DNA of 64,000 bases from Acanthochromis polyacanthus (Eukaryota > Chordata > Actinopteri > Pomacentridae). The DNA is taken from assembly GCF_021347895.1 (NCBI RefSeq), contig NC_067130.1:22951492-23015491 (forward strand), in the 5' to 3' direction. The notes beneath the pieces were generated by a model. It did no database searches, was not told where the DNA came from, and saw only the letters and a list, made by a program, of their open reading frames with translations. This document shows positions 36,885 through 46,810 of this stretch, in pieces (position 1 is the stretch's first letter; every line of letters starts with the position of its first letter). The position numbers and the translations under genes were made by a program.

Positions 36885-36990
36885 CGCCAGCAGCATGGCG
36901 CCCTGTTTTCACTGCGTCACTGATATGTCATTACGCGGAACGTGTTGCGTCATACGTTTCAACGTGCGGCCCATGTGACATTCCAGACCT
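36885..36990 (-). promoter_or_regulatory. SKP2 leader exon and proximal promoter (probable)
   Basis: On the minus strand an ATG at 36896-36894 is followed by CTGCTGGCG and a strong donor GTGAGT (from 36884). Upstream bases include TGCGTCAT, a CRE/AP-1-like motif, and no TATA box. TIR element copy 2 begins 115 bp upstream of this ATG, so it sits at or inside the promoter. The transcription start is inferred only. Confidence 0.4.
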
Positions 36991-37039
36991 GCTGTCAACA
37001 GAGAGTAGACCATAGATATATACAAACAACTAAACAAAC

Positions 37040-37186
37040 AAACTAAACCGTTTGTAAATCAATCAAGAATTGAGCGAGTTATGAGTGTTAAAGTGAGGAA
37101 ATCATCCACCTTACCATTGACTACAGTACAGTGCGCCAGAGCAGTCCCCTGTCCTAAGATGGCCGCCAAGTGACGACGCCGCCGAC
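37040..37186 (+). repeat. 147-bp block identical to 1488-1634
   Basis: Second copy of the block described at 1488-1634, with the AAGATGGCCGCC motif at 37156-37167. Here it is next to the left end of its element rather than the right end, so the two elements differ by a rearrangement. Confidence 0.85.
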
Positions 37187-37486
37187 CAATGACGTATATA
37201 TAGAGCTAGACCGCTCACTGCTCGGCGGACAACAGCAGCGCCATGGTAAATCGGCGCTGACTTCCGGTAGTGGCAAGAAGCTCCGGCGCGCTATTTGATC
37301 CTGTGTAAATACACCAACTTCAAGGCCTGCTTGTCATCAGTGATGGTACAATATGTGTTATGTTATGGCTTTTACTGTTAGCAGACAATAAAATCTCTGT
37401 CCTAGGCACGTTTTCACGGCAATCACAGCGTTGTTTAGCCCTCACAGACAGAGACAGAGATCACCACACAATAATCCAATAATATG

Positions 37487-38397
37487 TGTCTGCAGCCGGA
37501 TGCTGTACGAATACGACCCGCACGAATAATCCCCGCATGAATACGGCCCTACACTTCCGGTAAGTTTAGAGCACTTTTTAAAGAGAGCGCCACTTACCGA
37601 AAGCGGCACGAATACGCCCGCACGAATACGGCCCTACCGCAATTTACGTTTTACATTGGCCATTTCATTCAGAATATACTTACAACACAAAAGGATTATT
37701 CAAGGAGAATTCCCCGTTCATTTTACCCCCTGTAAGTTTTTCTACAGAGCCGGAGGCTGCTCTTTCTGGACCACACAAAGTACTACATCATGTTCTTATT
37801 ACAATGTCACAAGTTTTGAAAATATTCTTTTTATTAAGATAAAATATTAATGGAATCATCTGTAATGGCCTTTGTGGAGTTTAGATCTAACAGGAAAGAG
37901 ACAAAACGCAAGGGCAACTCTTAAGACAGATATATATTTATGTTACATGATAATATGACATAAAAATAAAAGCTGCACACACACACAAAAGTAAGTGAAG
38001 TCTATGACTCCCGCTGCAAAACGTCTGATCTCACTTCCTCCTGACAGAGACACAGACATTAATAAGCATAAGTAGATATAGCACTGATTTATCTGATAAA
38101 CTGTACATATTTCACTTATTTAATAAAATATATTTTATTTGTAACATTTCAAGCCAATATTCTCCTTGAATAATCCTTTTGTGTTGTAAGTATATTTTGA
38201 GTGAAATCACTAATTTAAAACGTAAATTGCGGTAGGGCCGTATTCGTGTGGGCGTATTCATGCAGCCTCCGGTAAGTGGCGCTCTATTTAAAAAGTGCTC
38301 TAAACTTACCGGAAGTGTAGGGCCGTATTCATGCGGGTCGTATTCGTGCGGGTAGTATTCGTGCGGGTCGTATTCGTGCAGCATCCGGCTGCAGACA
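37487..38397. mobile_element. Nested element with inverted repeats of about 220 bp
   Basis: Left arm 37487-37710 starts TGTCTGCAGCCGGATGCTG; the right arm ends with its complement at 38397. The arms hold short tandem units of the type CACGAATACGACCCG (one and a part at left, three at right) and shared parts ACTTCCGGTAAGTTTAGAGC and CACAAAAGGATTATTCAAGG. The spacer has no coding frame. No target duplication was resolved. Confidence 0.65.
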
Positions 38398-38889
38398 TAC
38401 ACTTCTCCTGCCGACTCCGTCTCGAGACATCTAGTGTTTGTATATATCTATGGAGTAGACGCCGTTTGGGCAGCGAGAAATACGGCCGCCATCTTGGTCC
38501 GGTCACCCGCTCCACTCAGCGCTGTTTGACAGCGCATTTAATCTATCTTAACTCTGAATATTAAACTGATTTTCACGTGTTTTTTATTATTATTTTTTTG
38601 CTGCAAACGTCATACATGTAGCTATGATACAGGAAAAATGGTTTGGCGTATTTTAATATTCATAGTGGGAATAATAGATAATAATAATAATAGGTAATAG
38701 AATATTCTGATATTAAGCTCGATTGTAGACAGGTATTTTGCAAACACTGTAAACACACACACACTAATATATGTTAGAGAAGCAGATAATGGCAGTAAAG
38801 TCAATTATTTTAATAATTTGAAGAGACAATATATGATTACGCTATATATACATATATAAACAAATTACTGACTAATGAACACATATTTC

Positions 38890-38895
38890 TATATA

Positions 38896-38933
<38 letters not shown>

Positions 38934-39310
38934 CATTTTCTGATATATCTTTTTTTAATATATAAGTATGAATTATATTGATAGTCTATATATGATTTAT
39001 ATGATAATTTTCTCTGATATATCGATTATACTAATACTCCACGTATGATTTATATATATTATGTTTTCTGATATAGGCTATAGCACCCCCCGCGACCCTA
39101 AATGAGGATAAAGCGGTGTATAGAGAATGGATGGATGGATGTTTTCTGATATATCGATTATATTGATACTCCATACATGATTTATATATGTAGTATGATT
39201 TTTACTGATATATAGCTTTCATCTATTATATATATATGTGAATGATGTTGATACTCCATCTATGATTTATATATATTCGTTTTCTCTGATATATAACTTC
39301 TGGAATTTCA
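38890..39310. repeat. AT-rich degenerate tandem array with (AT)n
   Basis: (AT)n runs at about 38900-38931. Then come several diverged copies of a unit of roughly 75-100 bp built on TTTTCTGATATATCGATTAT and ACTCCATATATGATTTATAT. The array is interrupted by a 63-bp LINE-tail insertion. Confidence 0.6.
39076..39138 (+). mobile_element. 63-bp truncated LINE insertion
   Basis: The segment contains CACCCCCCGCGACCCTAAAT and ends in (ATGG) repeats, the 3' tail of a common fish RTE/L2-type repeat (a longer piece is at 60112-60476). A 15-bp duplication ATGTTTTCTGATATA flanks it (39061-39075 and 39139-39153). It therefore looks like a severely 5'-truncated retrotransposition. Confidence 0.7.
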
Positions 39311-39527
39311 AATAATCCATGTACAAAACACTAAAACCAGCAGTTGTTGTGTATATTCATTTGTCCTGAGAACAAATCTAAAAAATACCAAATATGTTTG
39401 GAGCTCCCCCTTAAATGCCATTTTCCTTTGTCTACCTCCCCTCCCTCTGCTTCCCCTAACCACCTAAACTCACACCTCCCCTCTCCCCCCACGCAAACTC
39501 CCTATGTAAATCTTTTGTGTGTTATAT

Positions 39528-40060
39528 CAACCCGGTCTCACGGGGATTCGTGAAACTGTCACGTAAGTTTTAGTTTCGGTTTCGTGCGCACCAACACGAT
39601 TTCGTCATGTTGTTCGTGCCGCTCACCACGAAATGTTTTTCGCTGTGGTAATCACATCTGAAAGTGGTTTATACCGGCGGATTCATGACGATCTAAGCTG
39701 TCCATCAGCGTATACTGCTTGTGTGATCGCGTTTGCGGCCGCCGGCCGCCGGACATTCTTGAAATTCCTATGCAAATTGGTAAGTGTACCACCGGCTTAT
39801 GGTTAGGTTATGGTTATGGTTATGGTTAGGGTTATGTTTAGGAACGATGTCATGCAAAATATAGCGTTGGATTCGCCACGGTTTTACATTAAAAATATAA
39901 TATACACATTCTTTTGAAATACGTTCTGAGTGGCACGAAAAGTCCGCCGTTTAAAATACATTGGTGCGCATTTCGCACCATGACGAAATCGTGTTGGTGC
40001 GCACGAAACCGAAACTAAAACTTACGTGACAGTTTCACGAATCCTCGTGAGATCGGGCTC
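39528..40060. mobile_element. TIR element with 75-bp inverted ends
   Basis: Left CCCGGTCTCACGGGGATTCG and right (complement) CCCGATCTCACGAGGATTCG begin inverted repeats of about 75 bp including GTTTCGTGCGCACCAACACG. The duplication GTTATAT flanks it (39521-39527 and 40061-40067), possibly 8 bp with one mismatch. The centre has a short TTAGGG-like run (GGTTATGGTTAGGG). It seems inserted into the 5' part of the LINE that follows. Confidence 0.65.
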
Positions 40061-40269
40061 GTTATATATGTCGAGGCACCAGTGTTCATTGTTTTTTTGT
40101 GCTCACGTTTGACATGTTTTACAGTCTTGTTATCCACACCCATCATAGATTTAAACCCTGCTATACACTCATCCAACGTTATCAGTAGACTGAGTTTATT
40201 TCATAACATGCCAATATTAGTAAGCTGCTCACATAGCTATACATCCAAGGCTGAATTTAAACAGTCTAT

Positions 40270-43200
40270 ATGCATAAACTAACTCTGGTCTCCTGGAATG
40301 TGTGTGGCACTCGCTCACAGGCAAAAAGAATAAAAATCTTAGACCATTTTTCAAAATTAAAAGCAGACATTTGTCTCCTACAAGAAACCCATCTACAAAA
40401 ATCTGAAGAAAAATTACTTACTGGCATGAATTTCAATCAGGTTTATTCTGCCTCTTATAACAGTAGACAAAGAGGAGTCTCTATACTTATTCATAAGAGA
40501 CTACTTTTTACTTTAAATGACATAATAGTTGACTCAGAAGGCAGATACATTATTATCCAGGCAACTATATTCAATAAAGAACATACGATTGGGAATTTGT
40601 ACGCCCCTAATAATGATGATCCGGCCTTTTTTCATTCATTTTTCTCTCAACTATCTGACTTAATAGCAAATTCAACTGTTATCATTGGAGGAGACTTCAA
40701 CACAGTCCTAAATCCATTAGTAGATCGCTCCAATAACACAACACGTACAAGGCAATCACAATCTGCCAAAGTAATAGAGGAATATATGGATGATTTTGGC
40801 CTTGGCGACAGCTGGAGACTAAAAAATCCAACAAAGAAGGAATTCACCTTCCATTCCTCGGTGCATCGATCATTTTCAAGAATTGATTTTTTTCTTACAA
40901 ATAATTCTATTACTGAGAAAACTTCTACAAGAATACACCCCATTATTATCAGTGACCATGCACCAGTCTCCCTCTCCTTACAAACTGACCTCACCTTTAA
41001 ACCACCTCCGACATGGCGTCTTAACATTTCACTGTTAAAAGATGAAGAGTTCGATAAGATCATAAGGAGAGAGTGGGCAGACTATCTGGAAATGAATGAC
41101 TCCCCAAACTCATCTCCATCTTTACTCTGGGAAGCAGGGAAAGCAGTACTTAGAGGTAAAATTATATCATATTCATCGTATAAAAAGAAACAAGATCAAA
41201 AATTAGAAAAAGATCTGGAAGATAAAATTAAACAACTAACTGATGAATATACAACAAACCCAAATAATCAAATATGGACTGAATTACAAAATACAAAAAT
41301 ACAGCTAGATGAGATGTTATCCAAAAGGACCGAGTTCATAATACAACAATTGCGATACAACAACTTTGAGCATAATAACAAATCAGGTAAATTTCTTGCA
41401 AACCAACTCCAACGCAATCGGGAAAAATCTCTCATAACAGCGATAAAAGGGACAACTGGTGAGTATACGCAATCGCCAGAAGAAATTAATCATATTTTCT
41501 ACAATTATTATTCGAATCTGTATTCAGAAAATAGCAAACCCAACCCTGAGCATATCGAGGCATTTCTCAGTAGTTTAAATATGCCTCAGTTATCTACTGA
41601 ACATAAAAATATCCTAGATGCTCCACTGTCCATAAATGAGCTGTCCAGTGCTCTAGACAGTATGCCTAATGGTAAGGCACCAGGTCCAGATGGTTTTCCG
41701 GCCGAATTTCTGAAGCACTTCTGGTCAACGCTGGCTCCACTGTTTTTTAGATTAGTAACAGAAATTAAAACCAGTGGTCACATACGGCCTCACATGAACA
41801 CAGCAGCAATTAAACTTTTATTAAAACCAGATAAAGACCCGACCCTTCCGTCAAGTTATCGCCCGATATCACTAATTAACACCGACATTAAAATTATTGC
41901 AAAGGCCTTGGCATCTAGACTAGAGACAGTAATTTCGACAATTATACATAATGATCAAACCGGCTTTATTAAAGGTCGACACTCTACCAACAACGTAAGA
42001 AGGCTCTTAAATTTGATTAACATGTCACAGCGGCAGGACAAAAAGGCAGTTATTATATCGTTGGATGCAGAAAAAGCCTTTGACAAAGTTAACTGGTCCT
42101 TCCTCTTTGCTGTTTTAAATAAGCTTGGCTTTGGAGAATCATTTATTCACTGGGTATCAGCACTATATGATTCTCCTAAAGCTACTGTCACCACTAATGG
42201 AATCGCCTCAAAGACTTTCACCTTACAGAGAGGCACCAGACAGGGCTGTCCACTCTCTCCTTTGTTATTTGCGATATTCATTGAGCCGTTGGCAACAGCT
42301 GTGCGCCAGGATGTCAGGATCCAAGGAATCCGCTCTGGGGCGACAGAACACAAAATTAATTTATACGCAGATGATATATTACTTTATTTAGAAGAACCGG
42401 CTATTTCATTAAGGGAAGTATTTAATTTAATAACTAAATTTTCAGAGTTATCAGATTATTCCATAAATTGGACAAAATCAACATTACTTCCGATCACAGA
42501 AAATTCATGGAATCCTGCAGACCAGGACCCTCACTACTCTTTCCCTACAGGCAACTTAAAATACTTAGGCATAAAATTTTCACCTAAATTATCTGAATTA
42601 GCTCACTTAAATTTTTCCCCATTACTGGATAACATCATCAATGACCTACAGCGCTGGAACAATCTCCCTATATCTCTTATGGGACGAATAGCTACTATCA
42701 AAATGAAAATCCTACCAAAAATAAATTACTTCTTTGCAATGATTCCATTCAAACCAATGTCCAACTGGTTCCAGTCGCTGGACTCGGCTATCACAAAATT
42801 TTACTGGAATAATAAAAAAGCAAAAATCAGTCTATCTACTCTTCAGAAAAGTAAAGCTGAAGGAGGTCTAGAAGCACCAAATTTTATGCATTATTATTTA
42901 GCTAACCAGCTACAATATCTTATTCTATGGACACAACCTACCGTAGATGCCAACTGTTGGTTAGAATTAGAACAGAAGGATTGCAATAGCATCAAACTTT
43001 CAGACATACTCTTTATTACAACATCCATCAAACGACATAACTGTTTTAAAAACCCAATGATTTCCTCCACCTTGACCGCTTGGTGGAAGGCATTAGAAAT
43101 TGCAAACTCTAAATTGGAGCCCTGTAAGTTTTCTCCCATTTGGTACAACCCTGATTTTCAAGTTAACAATCAGCCGCTCCATTTAGCTGTTTGGGAGCAG

Positions 43201-44046
43201 AATGGAATCACACATCTCCACCACCTCTTTTCAGATAATACGTTCATGTCATATACAAACTTGCTTCAAAAATACAAAATAAAAAACGGGAATTTTTTAC
43301 ATTATCTTCAAGTTAAAAATATTATTAAGAAAAGAATCCCAACACTTCAAAGCACGCTCCGGCCGCCGGCATTAGCTGAAGCAATCATAAAGCTTTCTCC
43401 AACAACAACTAAAACCCTCTCTAAAATATATAAGTTACTCTTAAGCACTGATACAATACATTTACCTATCTCTAAATGGGAGTCAGATCTATCTATATCT
43501 CCGGAACCAGACTTCTGGACTCAAATTTGCGATAATGCATTTAAAATGACAAAATACACAAACTTACAACTCATCCAATACAAAATCCTCCATAGAACAC
43601 GTATTACTCAATATATGATGAACAAAATGGGATTCTCCGACATCTGTCTCCAGTGCTCCCAGAACACTGCTGATACTTATTTTCATGCTCTATGGCTGTG
43701 CACCCCCGTAAAAAATTTCTGGACCAACGTCTCAGAAAAACTTTCCGCTATCTTAAACTGCAGGATTCCTCTATCTCCAAGTCTGTGTTTACTCGGCGAC
43801 TTAACAACAACGGACCTACCACGCAAACAATCTCAATCCTTACTTGTAGCCCTCGCCATTGCCAAAAAAACAATCCTTGTTAACTGGAAAAATAAGCAAT
43901 CTCTGAACATTAATCTCTGGTTGAACCTCCTAATAAATCACATTTCAATGGAGAAAATCTCTGCTTCAAATAAAAATCAGTTGTTAAATTTTATACAAAC
44001 ATGGTCACCGTATGTTAACTTCCTTAACTTAAACCTGGTAACCTGA
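40270..44046 (+). CDS. Intact LINE ORF2: endonuclease and reverse transcriptase
   Basis: Encodes 1258 residues without a stop, the normal length for L1-clade ORF2. It nicks target DNA and reverse-transcribes the LINE RNA there. N-terminal APE-type endonuclease: WNVCGTRS, LQETH (E39), NLYAPN, GGDFN (D142, N144), SDHAP (D229, H230). Reverse transcriptase: YRPISLINTDIKIIAKAL, ISLDAEKAFDKVNW, RQGCPLSPLLFAIFIEPL and the catalytic LYADDILLYL (Y699-A-D-D702), then LKYLGIKF. A C-terminal zinc knuckle is C1126-x2-C1129-x9-H1139-x4-C1144. The start at 40270 places the endonuclease at the N terminus (MHKLTLVSWNV). All catalytic residues expected for the family are present. No intact ORF1 is linked in cis. 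Confidence 0.93.
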   Translation: MHKLTLVSWNVCGTRSQAKRIKILDHFSKLKADICLLQETHLQKSEEKLLTGMNFNQVYSASYNSRQRGVSILIHKRLLFTLNDIIVDSEGRYIIIQATIFNKEHTIGNLYAPNNDDPAFFHSFFSQLSDLIANSTVIIGGDFNTVLNPLVDRSNNTTRTRQSQSAKVIEEYMDDFGLGDSWRLKNPTKKEFTFHSSVHRSFSRIDFFLTNNSITEKTSTRIHPIIISDHAPVSLSLQTDLTFKPPPTWRLNISLLKDEEFDKIIRREWADYLEMNDSPNSSPSLLWEAGKAVLRGKIISYSSYKKKQDQKLEKDLEDKIKQLTDEYTTNPNNQIWTELQNTKIQLDEMLSKRTEFIIQQLRYNNFEHNNKSGKFLANQLQRNREKSLITAIKGTTGEYTQSPEEINHIFYNYYSNLYSENSKPNPEHIEAFLSSLNMPQLSTEHKNILDAPLSINELSSALDSMPNGKAPGPDGFPAEFLKHFWSTLAPLFFRLVTEIKTSGHIRPHMNTAAIKLLLKPDKDPTLPSSYRPISLINTDIKIIAKALASRLETVISTIIHNDQTGFIKGRHSTNNVRRLLNLINMSQRQDKKAVIISLDAEKAFDKVNWSFLFAVLNKLGFGESFIHWVSALYDSPKATVTTNGIASKTFTLQRGTRQGCPLSPLLFAIFIEPLATAVRQDVRIQGIRSGATEHKINLYADDILLYLEEPAISLREVFNLITKFSELSDYSINWTKSTLLPITENSWNPADQDPHYSFPTGNLKYLGIKFSPKLSELAHLNFSPLLDNIINDLQRWNNLPISLMGRIATIKMKILPKINYFFAMIPFKPMSNWFQSLDSAITKFYWNNKKAKISLSTLQKSKAEGGLEAPNFMHYYLANQLQYLILWTQPTVDANCWLELEQKDCNSIKLSDILFITTSIKRHNCFKNPMISSTLTAWWKALEIANSKLEPCKFSPIWYNPDFQVNNQPLHLAVWEQNGITHLHHLFSDNTFMSYTNLLQKYKIKNGNFLHYLQVKNIIKKRIPTLQSTLRPPALAEAIIKLSPTTTKTLSKIYKLLLSTDTIHLPISKWESDLSISPEPDFWTQICDNAFKMTKYTNLQLIQYKILHRTRITQYMMNKMGFSDICLQCSQNTADTYFHALWLCTPVKNFWTNVSEKLSAILNCRIPLSPSLCLLGDLTTTDLPRKQSQSLLVALAIAKKTILVNWKNKQSLNINLWLNLLINHISMEKISASNKNQLLNFIQTWSPYVNFLNLNLVT

Positions 44047-45120
44047 CTCTGCCTGTTAGCGAGAGCCACCACATCACCCCAATATATGTTGCTGCTTATG
44101 TATGTTGGCATTGTGTAACTAATGATTGTCTTCAGTTAGGAACCCAGTCGCTGTCAGCAGGATCGAGCGGGCCGTATCGACGACAACTTACAGTCAACAA
44201 CTCCCCAGGATCCTCTGTCTATATGCATGAATGGCTAGCTTGGTGTTACTGCATGCTTGGCTAATCTTCCAGGTGCTGTCCCCTGTGGCTTGGTGTGGTT
44301 GGCCTTGTTCCCCGGGTGGCGCTCGGTTTGGGCGGGCGCCGGGTCGCCTCGGGGGCCGGGGGTCGTGGGGGGCTGGTGGCGTCCTGCGGGGTGGCTGCTT
44401 CTGTGGGGGGCATGGTGGGCGGTTCGGCTCGGTCGGGTGCCTGGTTTGGGCGCCCGCCGGGTCGCCATCTGCGACTAAAAATGTCGTGGGTGGCGGCCCG
44501 GCGGTCGTCTGGGTCTGGCGCCCGGTCGGGCTGGGTCGCCTGTCGTGTTCTCTTCATGGGGGTGGCCGCTTTGTGTGGTGTCGTTGGCCTCCCGTGGTTC
44601 CCTTGGCGCTTGTGGTGGCCTGGCGGCTGTCTGGATCGGGCGCTGCCCCCCGGGTCTCTGCTGGGTCGCAATGCGTCTCGGCCGTCTCCCGGTGCCCGCG
44701 GCGGGTGCTGTGCGGGGGTGTTGCCCGGGGGCTCAGGGCGGCGCTGTTCCGGCATGGCCTGTTGCTCTTCGGCTAGCGGTTGCGGTTCCGGCCTGGTGGG
44801 TCTCTGGGTGCCCCGTGGTACCCTCTCCTCTCCCCCTCCTCCTCCTTGCCTTTTTCCCCCCTCGCCTCCCTCCTCCCGTCTTCCTCCGCCTCCTTGTCCC
44901 CTCTCCCTCGCCCCCTCCCTCCTCCCTCCCCCTCGTCTTCCCGCTCTGCTGCCTGTCCTCTCCTTTCTTGTCGTCTACTCCTCCCCCTCCTTCTCCTGCC
45001 TTCCGCCCTCCCCTTGGGGGGTGGGGCGGGGGATGGGTGTGGGATGGGAGGGCGGGTGTGGGATGGGGTGGGGGGGCTTGGGGGACTGAGGGGGAGGAGG
45101 GTAGGGAATTAACATCATCA
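44047..45120 (+). other. GC-rich LINE 3' UTR with G-runs
   Basis: From 44270 to 44800 the sequence is strongly G+C rich. Then comes a C/T tract (44820-45000) and a G-run tract at 45004-45105 (GGGGTGGGGCGGGGGATGGG and similar). The tract fits the G-quadruplex rule of four or more G3 runs with short spacers. Overlapping open frames in several readings come from the base composition and lack domain signals, so none is called as a gene. G-rich 3' UTRs are known from mammalian L1. Confidence 0.6.
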
Positions 45121-45260
45121 AACAATTTTCCAATATATCCTCCCTTCTTGTTTTCATTTTTCATAACATTGTCAGCCTTGACTGAATGTCTCATTCTACA
45201 TCATGCAACCCTGTTAGGCATATTATCAGGATAAGACACATTCTTTCTAATTTTTTTTTA

Positions 45261-46810
45261 ACATCGGTGACTTTGTCCTCTTGGTCAGCAGTAAAAGCTA
45301 GCTAAATATCTAGCTTCTACTGCTGAGAAAACGCTAACATTAGCATGGATTAGCAACCCTGTTACTGTGATTAGAGTAGGTTTAGCAAACAACAAATTAA
45401 ACATGGAATTAAAATGGTACCATTGATGTGTAAGCTGAGCCAATCAAGCCTTTGATAGTTTATTACCTATTATTGACAAATGTGTAGCAGAAAATTGATA
45501 AAGAGAAGGTTTATTTAAAAAAAAAAAAACAACTTAACGCCCAAATGTCCTTCAATTCTGGATTAACCCAGAAGTGTATTTCTTCTTGCAAGCTATCAAA
45601 AACAAATTCTTTCGAAAGAATATATTGGAAAAAAATGCCCTAAAGCTGAAACTTCACAAAAGTGCATACACGTGATCACTGACACACAAGTTACAAAACC
45701 TGTGATCATTCAAAAAATGCTGGTTCCTCTGTGATTTCTGCTTTGCTTAATTGTGGAATATGGTTATAAAATGAGCTCTGAACACCAGAGCATTCTCAGT
45801 TTGGAACTTATGGGTTGTTTCTTTCTGCATGCCTGCATCAGTCATTAAAACTTCAGATTATGATAAATGTAGAAGAAGATAAAATGATATCAATGACCCA
45901 CAAAAAGTCTTTCAAAACACTGCTGCAGGGGTATTCACGAGATATAGAAGGAACCATAGTACCACTCATCAGAGCCACAGTAGTTGCCCTTGTAAAATCA
46001 TTGCAGAGGCAGTGCACTGCTTGCACAATCTAGCTCTGAAAAACAGACAGGCAAGTGCTTCAGACTTAGCACAGAGGTCAATTCGAAAGCACCTATTTAT
46101 CGGTGTCAATATATGAATGTCAATCTCTATGGACAGCTTCCAAGAAAAAAAACAACAACAACATTTTCTTGCTCTTCAGCTTAAAACTGCAAGATCAAAG
46201 TGCAAGACATTTGAATATTGGGAGCACGTTCTTTGGTCGGATTAAAACAAGATAAACTTGTACATTTCAGACAGGGTCCTGTATGTTTATCATTAACCTG
46301 GCCAGTACTACTATTGTACTGTCAGGACAGTTAAGCACTGAGGTGGTAGATAATATGTGGCTGCATGTATGCAAAATATGTCAGGAAATGGCATTTATTG
46401 ATGGCACCATGAATGTTTGTAGATATACCATAGTACTGTTTGGCAAGATGACTCTCAGTCTGCAGAAGCTTGACAGATGAGGGATGATCCAGCATGGTAA
46501 CTATTCAAAGAAACCTGCTATAATTGTACAAGATTTTCTGTAGAAGAGAAAAGTTAAAACTATGACCTGAACAAGTGTATCACCTGACATGAATCCAGTA
46601 CAAACACCTTTGCAGTATTTTAACGAAAAAGGCAGAGCAACACAACACCTTCAGCGAAGAGCAGCTGAAGAACAAGTTATGTCTGAACAATGGCAAAGCA
46701 TCAGTCTAGAAATGTGTATAACACCGGTATCCTCCATGTTAATTATTGATCACAAAAATGAAAACAAAAGTTATTTTTGCTTCACTTTCATAACTGATTG
46801 AGCCTGTATG
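45261..46810 (+). pseudogene. Decayed Tc1-like transposon remnant
   Basis: From about 45560 the sequence shows Tc1-like traces: a start-like stretch near 45860-46030, then near 46590 a form decayed from the SPDLNPIE block (MNPVQTPLQYFNEKGRATQH) with a following helix. No intact frame or clear termini. 45261-45560 shows only AT-rich sequence with a short inverted AGCTAAATATCTAGCT motif. Confidence 0.4.

Larger units (their letters stand above)
37011..38452. mobile_element. hAT-like non-autonomous TIR element, copy 2
   Basis: Ends CATAGATATATACAAAC (37011) and its complement (to 38452), with a perfect 8-bp duplication GAGTAGAC (37003-37010 and 38453-38460). It is the same family as 728-1671. 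The left subterminal part (37040-37186) is the 147-bp block identical to 1488-1634. The centre is taken by another inverted-repeat element (37487-38397). It sits 115 bp upstream of the first SKP2 ATG candidate. Confidence 0.82.
40061..45260 (+). mobile_element. L1-type LINE, ORF2-bearing, 5'-truncated
   Basis: The body has about 200 bp of inter-ORF sequence, an intact ORF2 (40270-44046), and a GC-rich 3' UTR ending near 45.1-45.26 kb. No ORF1 is present upstream; a pyrimidine-rich stretch at 39390-39520, beyond the TIR element, may be more of its 5' part. The true ends and target duplication were not resolved. Confidence 0.75.

Noticed and set aside
39797..39835. Interstitial telomere
   Set aside because: Only a few TTAGGG-like units with variants, inside a TIR element.
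44231..45234. Several overlapping long frames on both strands
   Set aside because: They follow from extreme G+C content and C/T and G tracts in the LINE 3' UTR. No domain or start context supports a gene.
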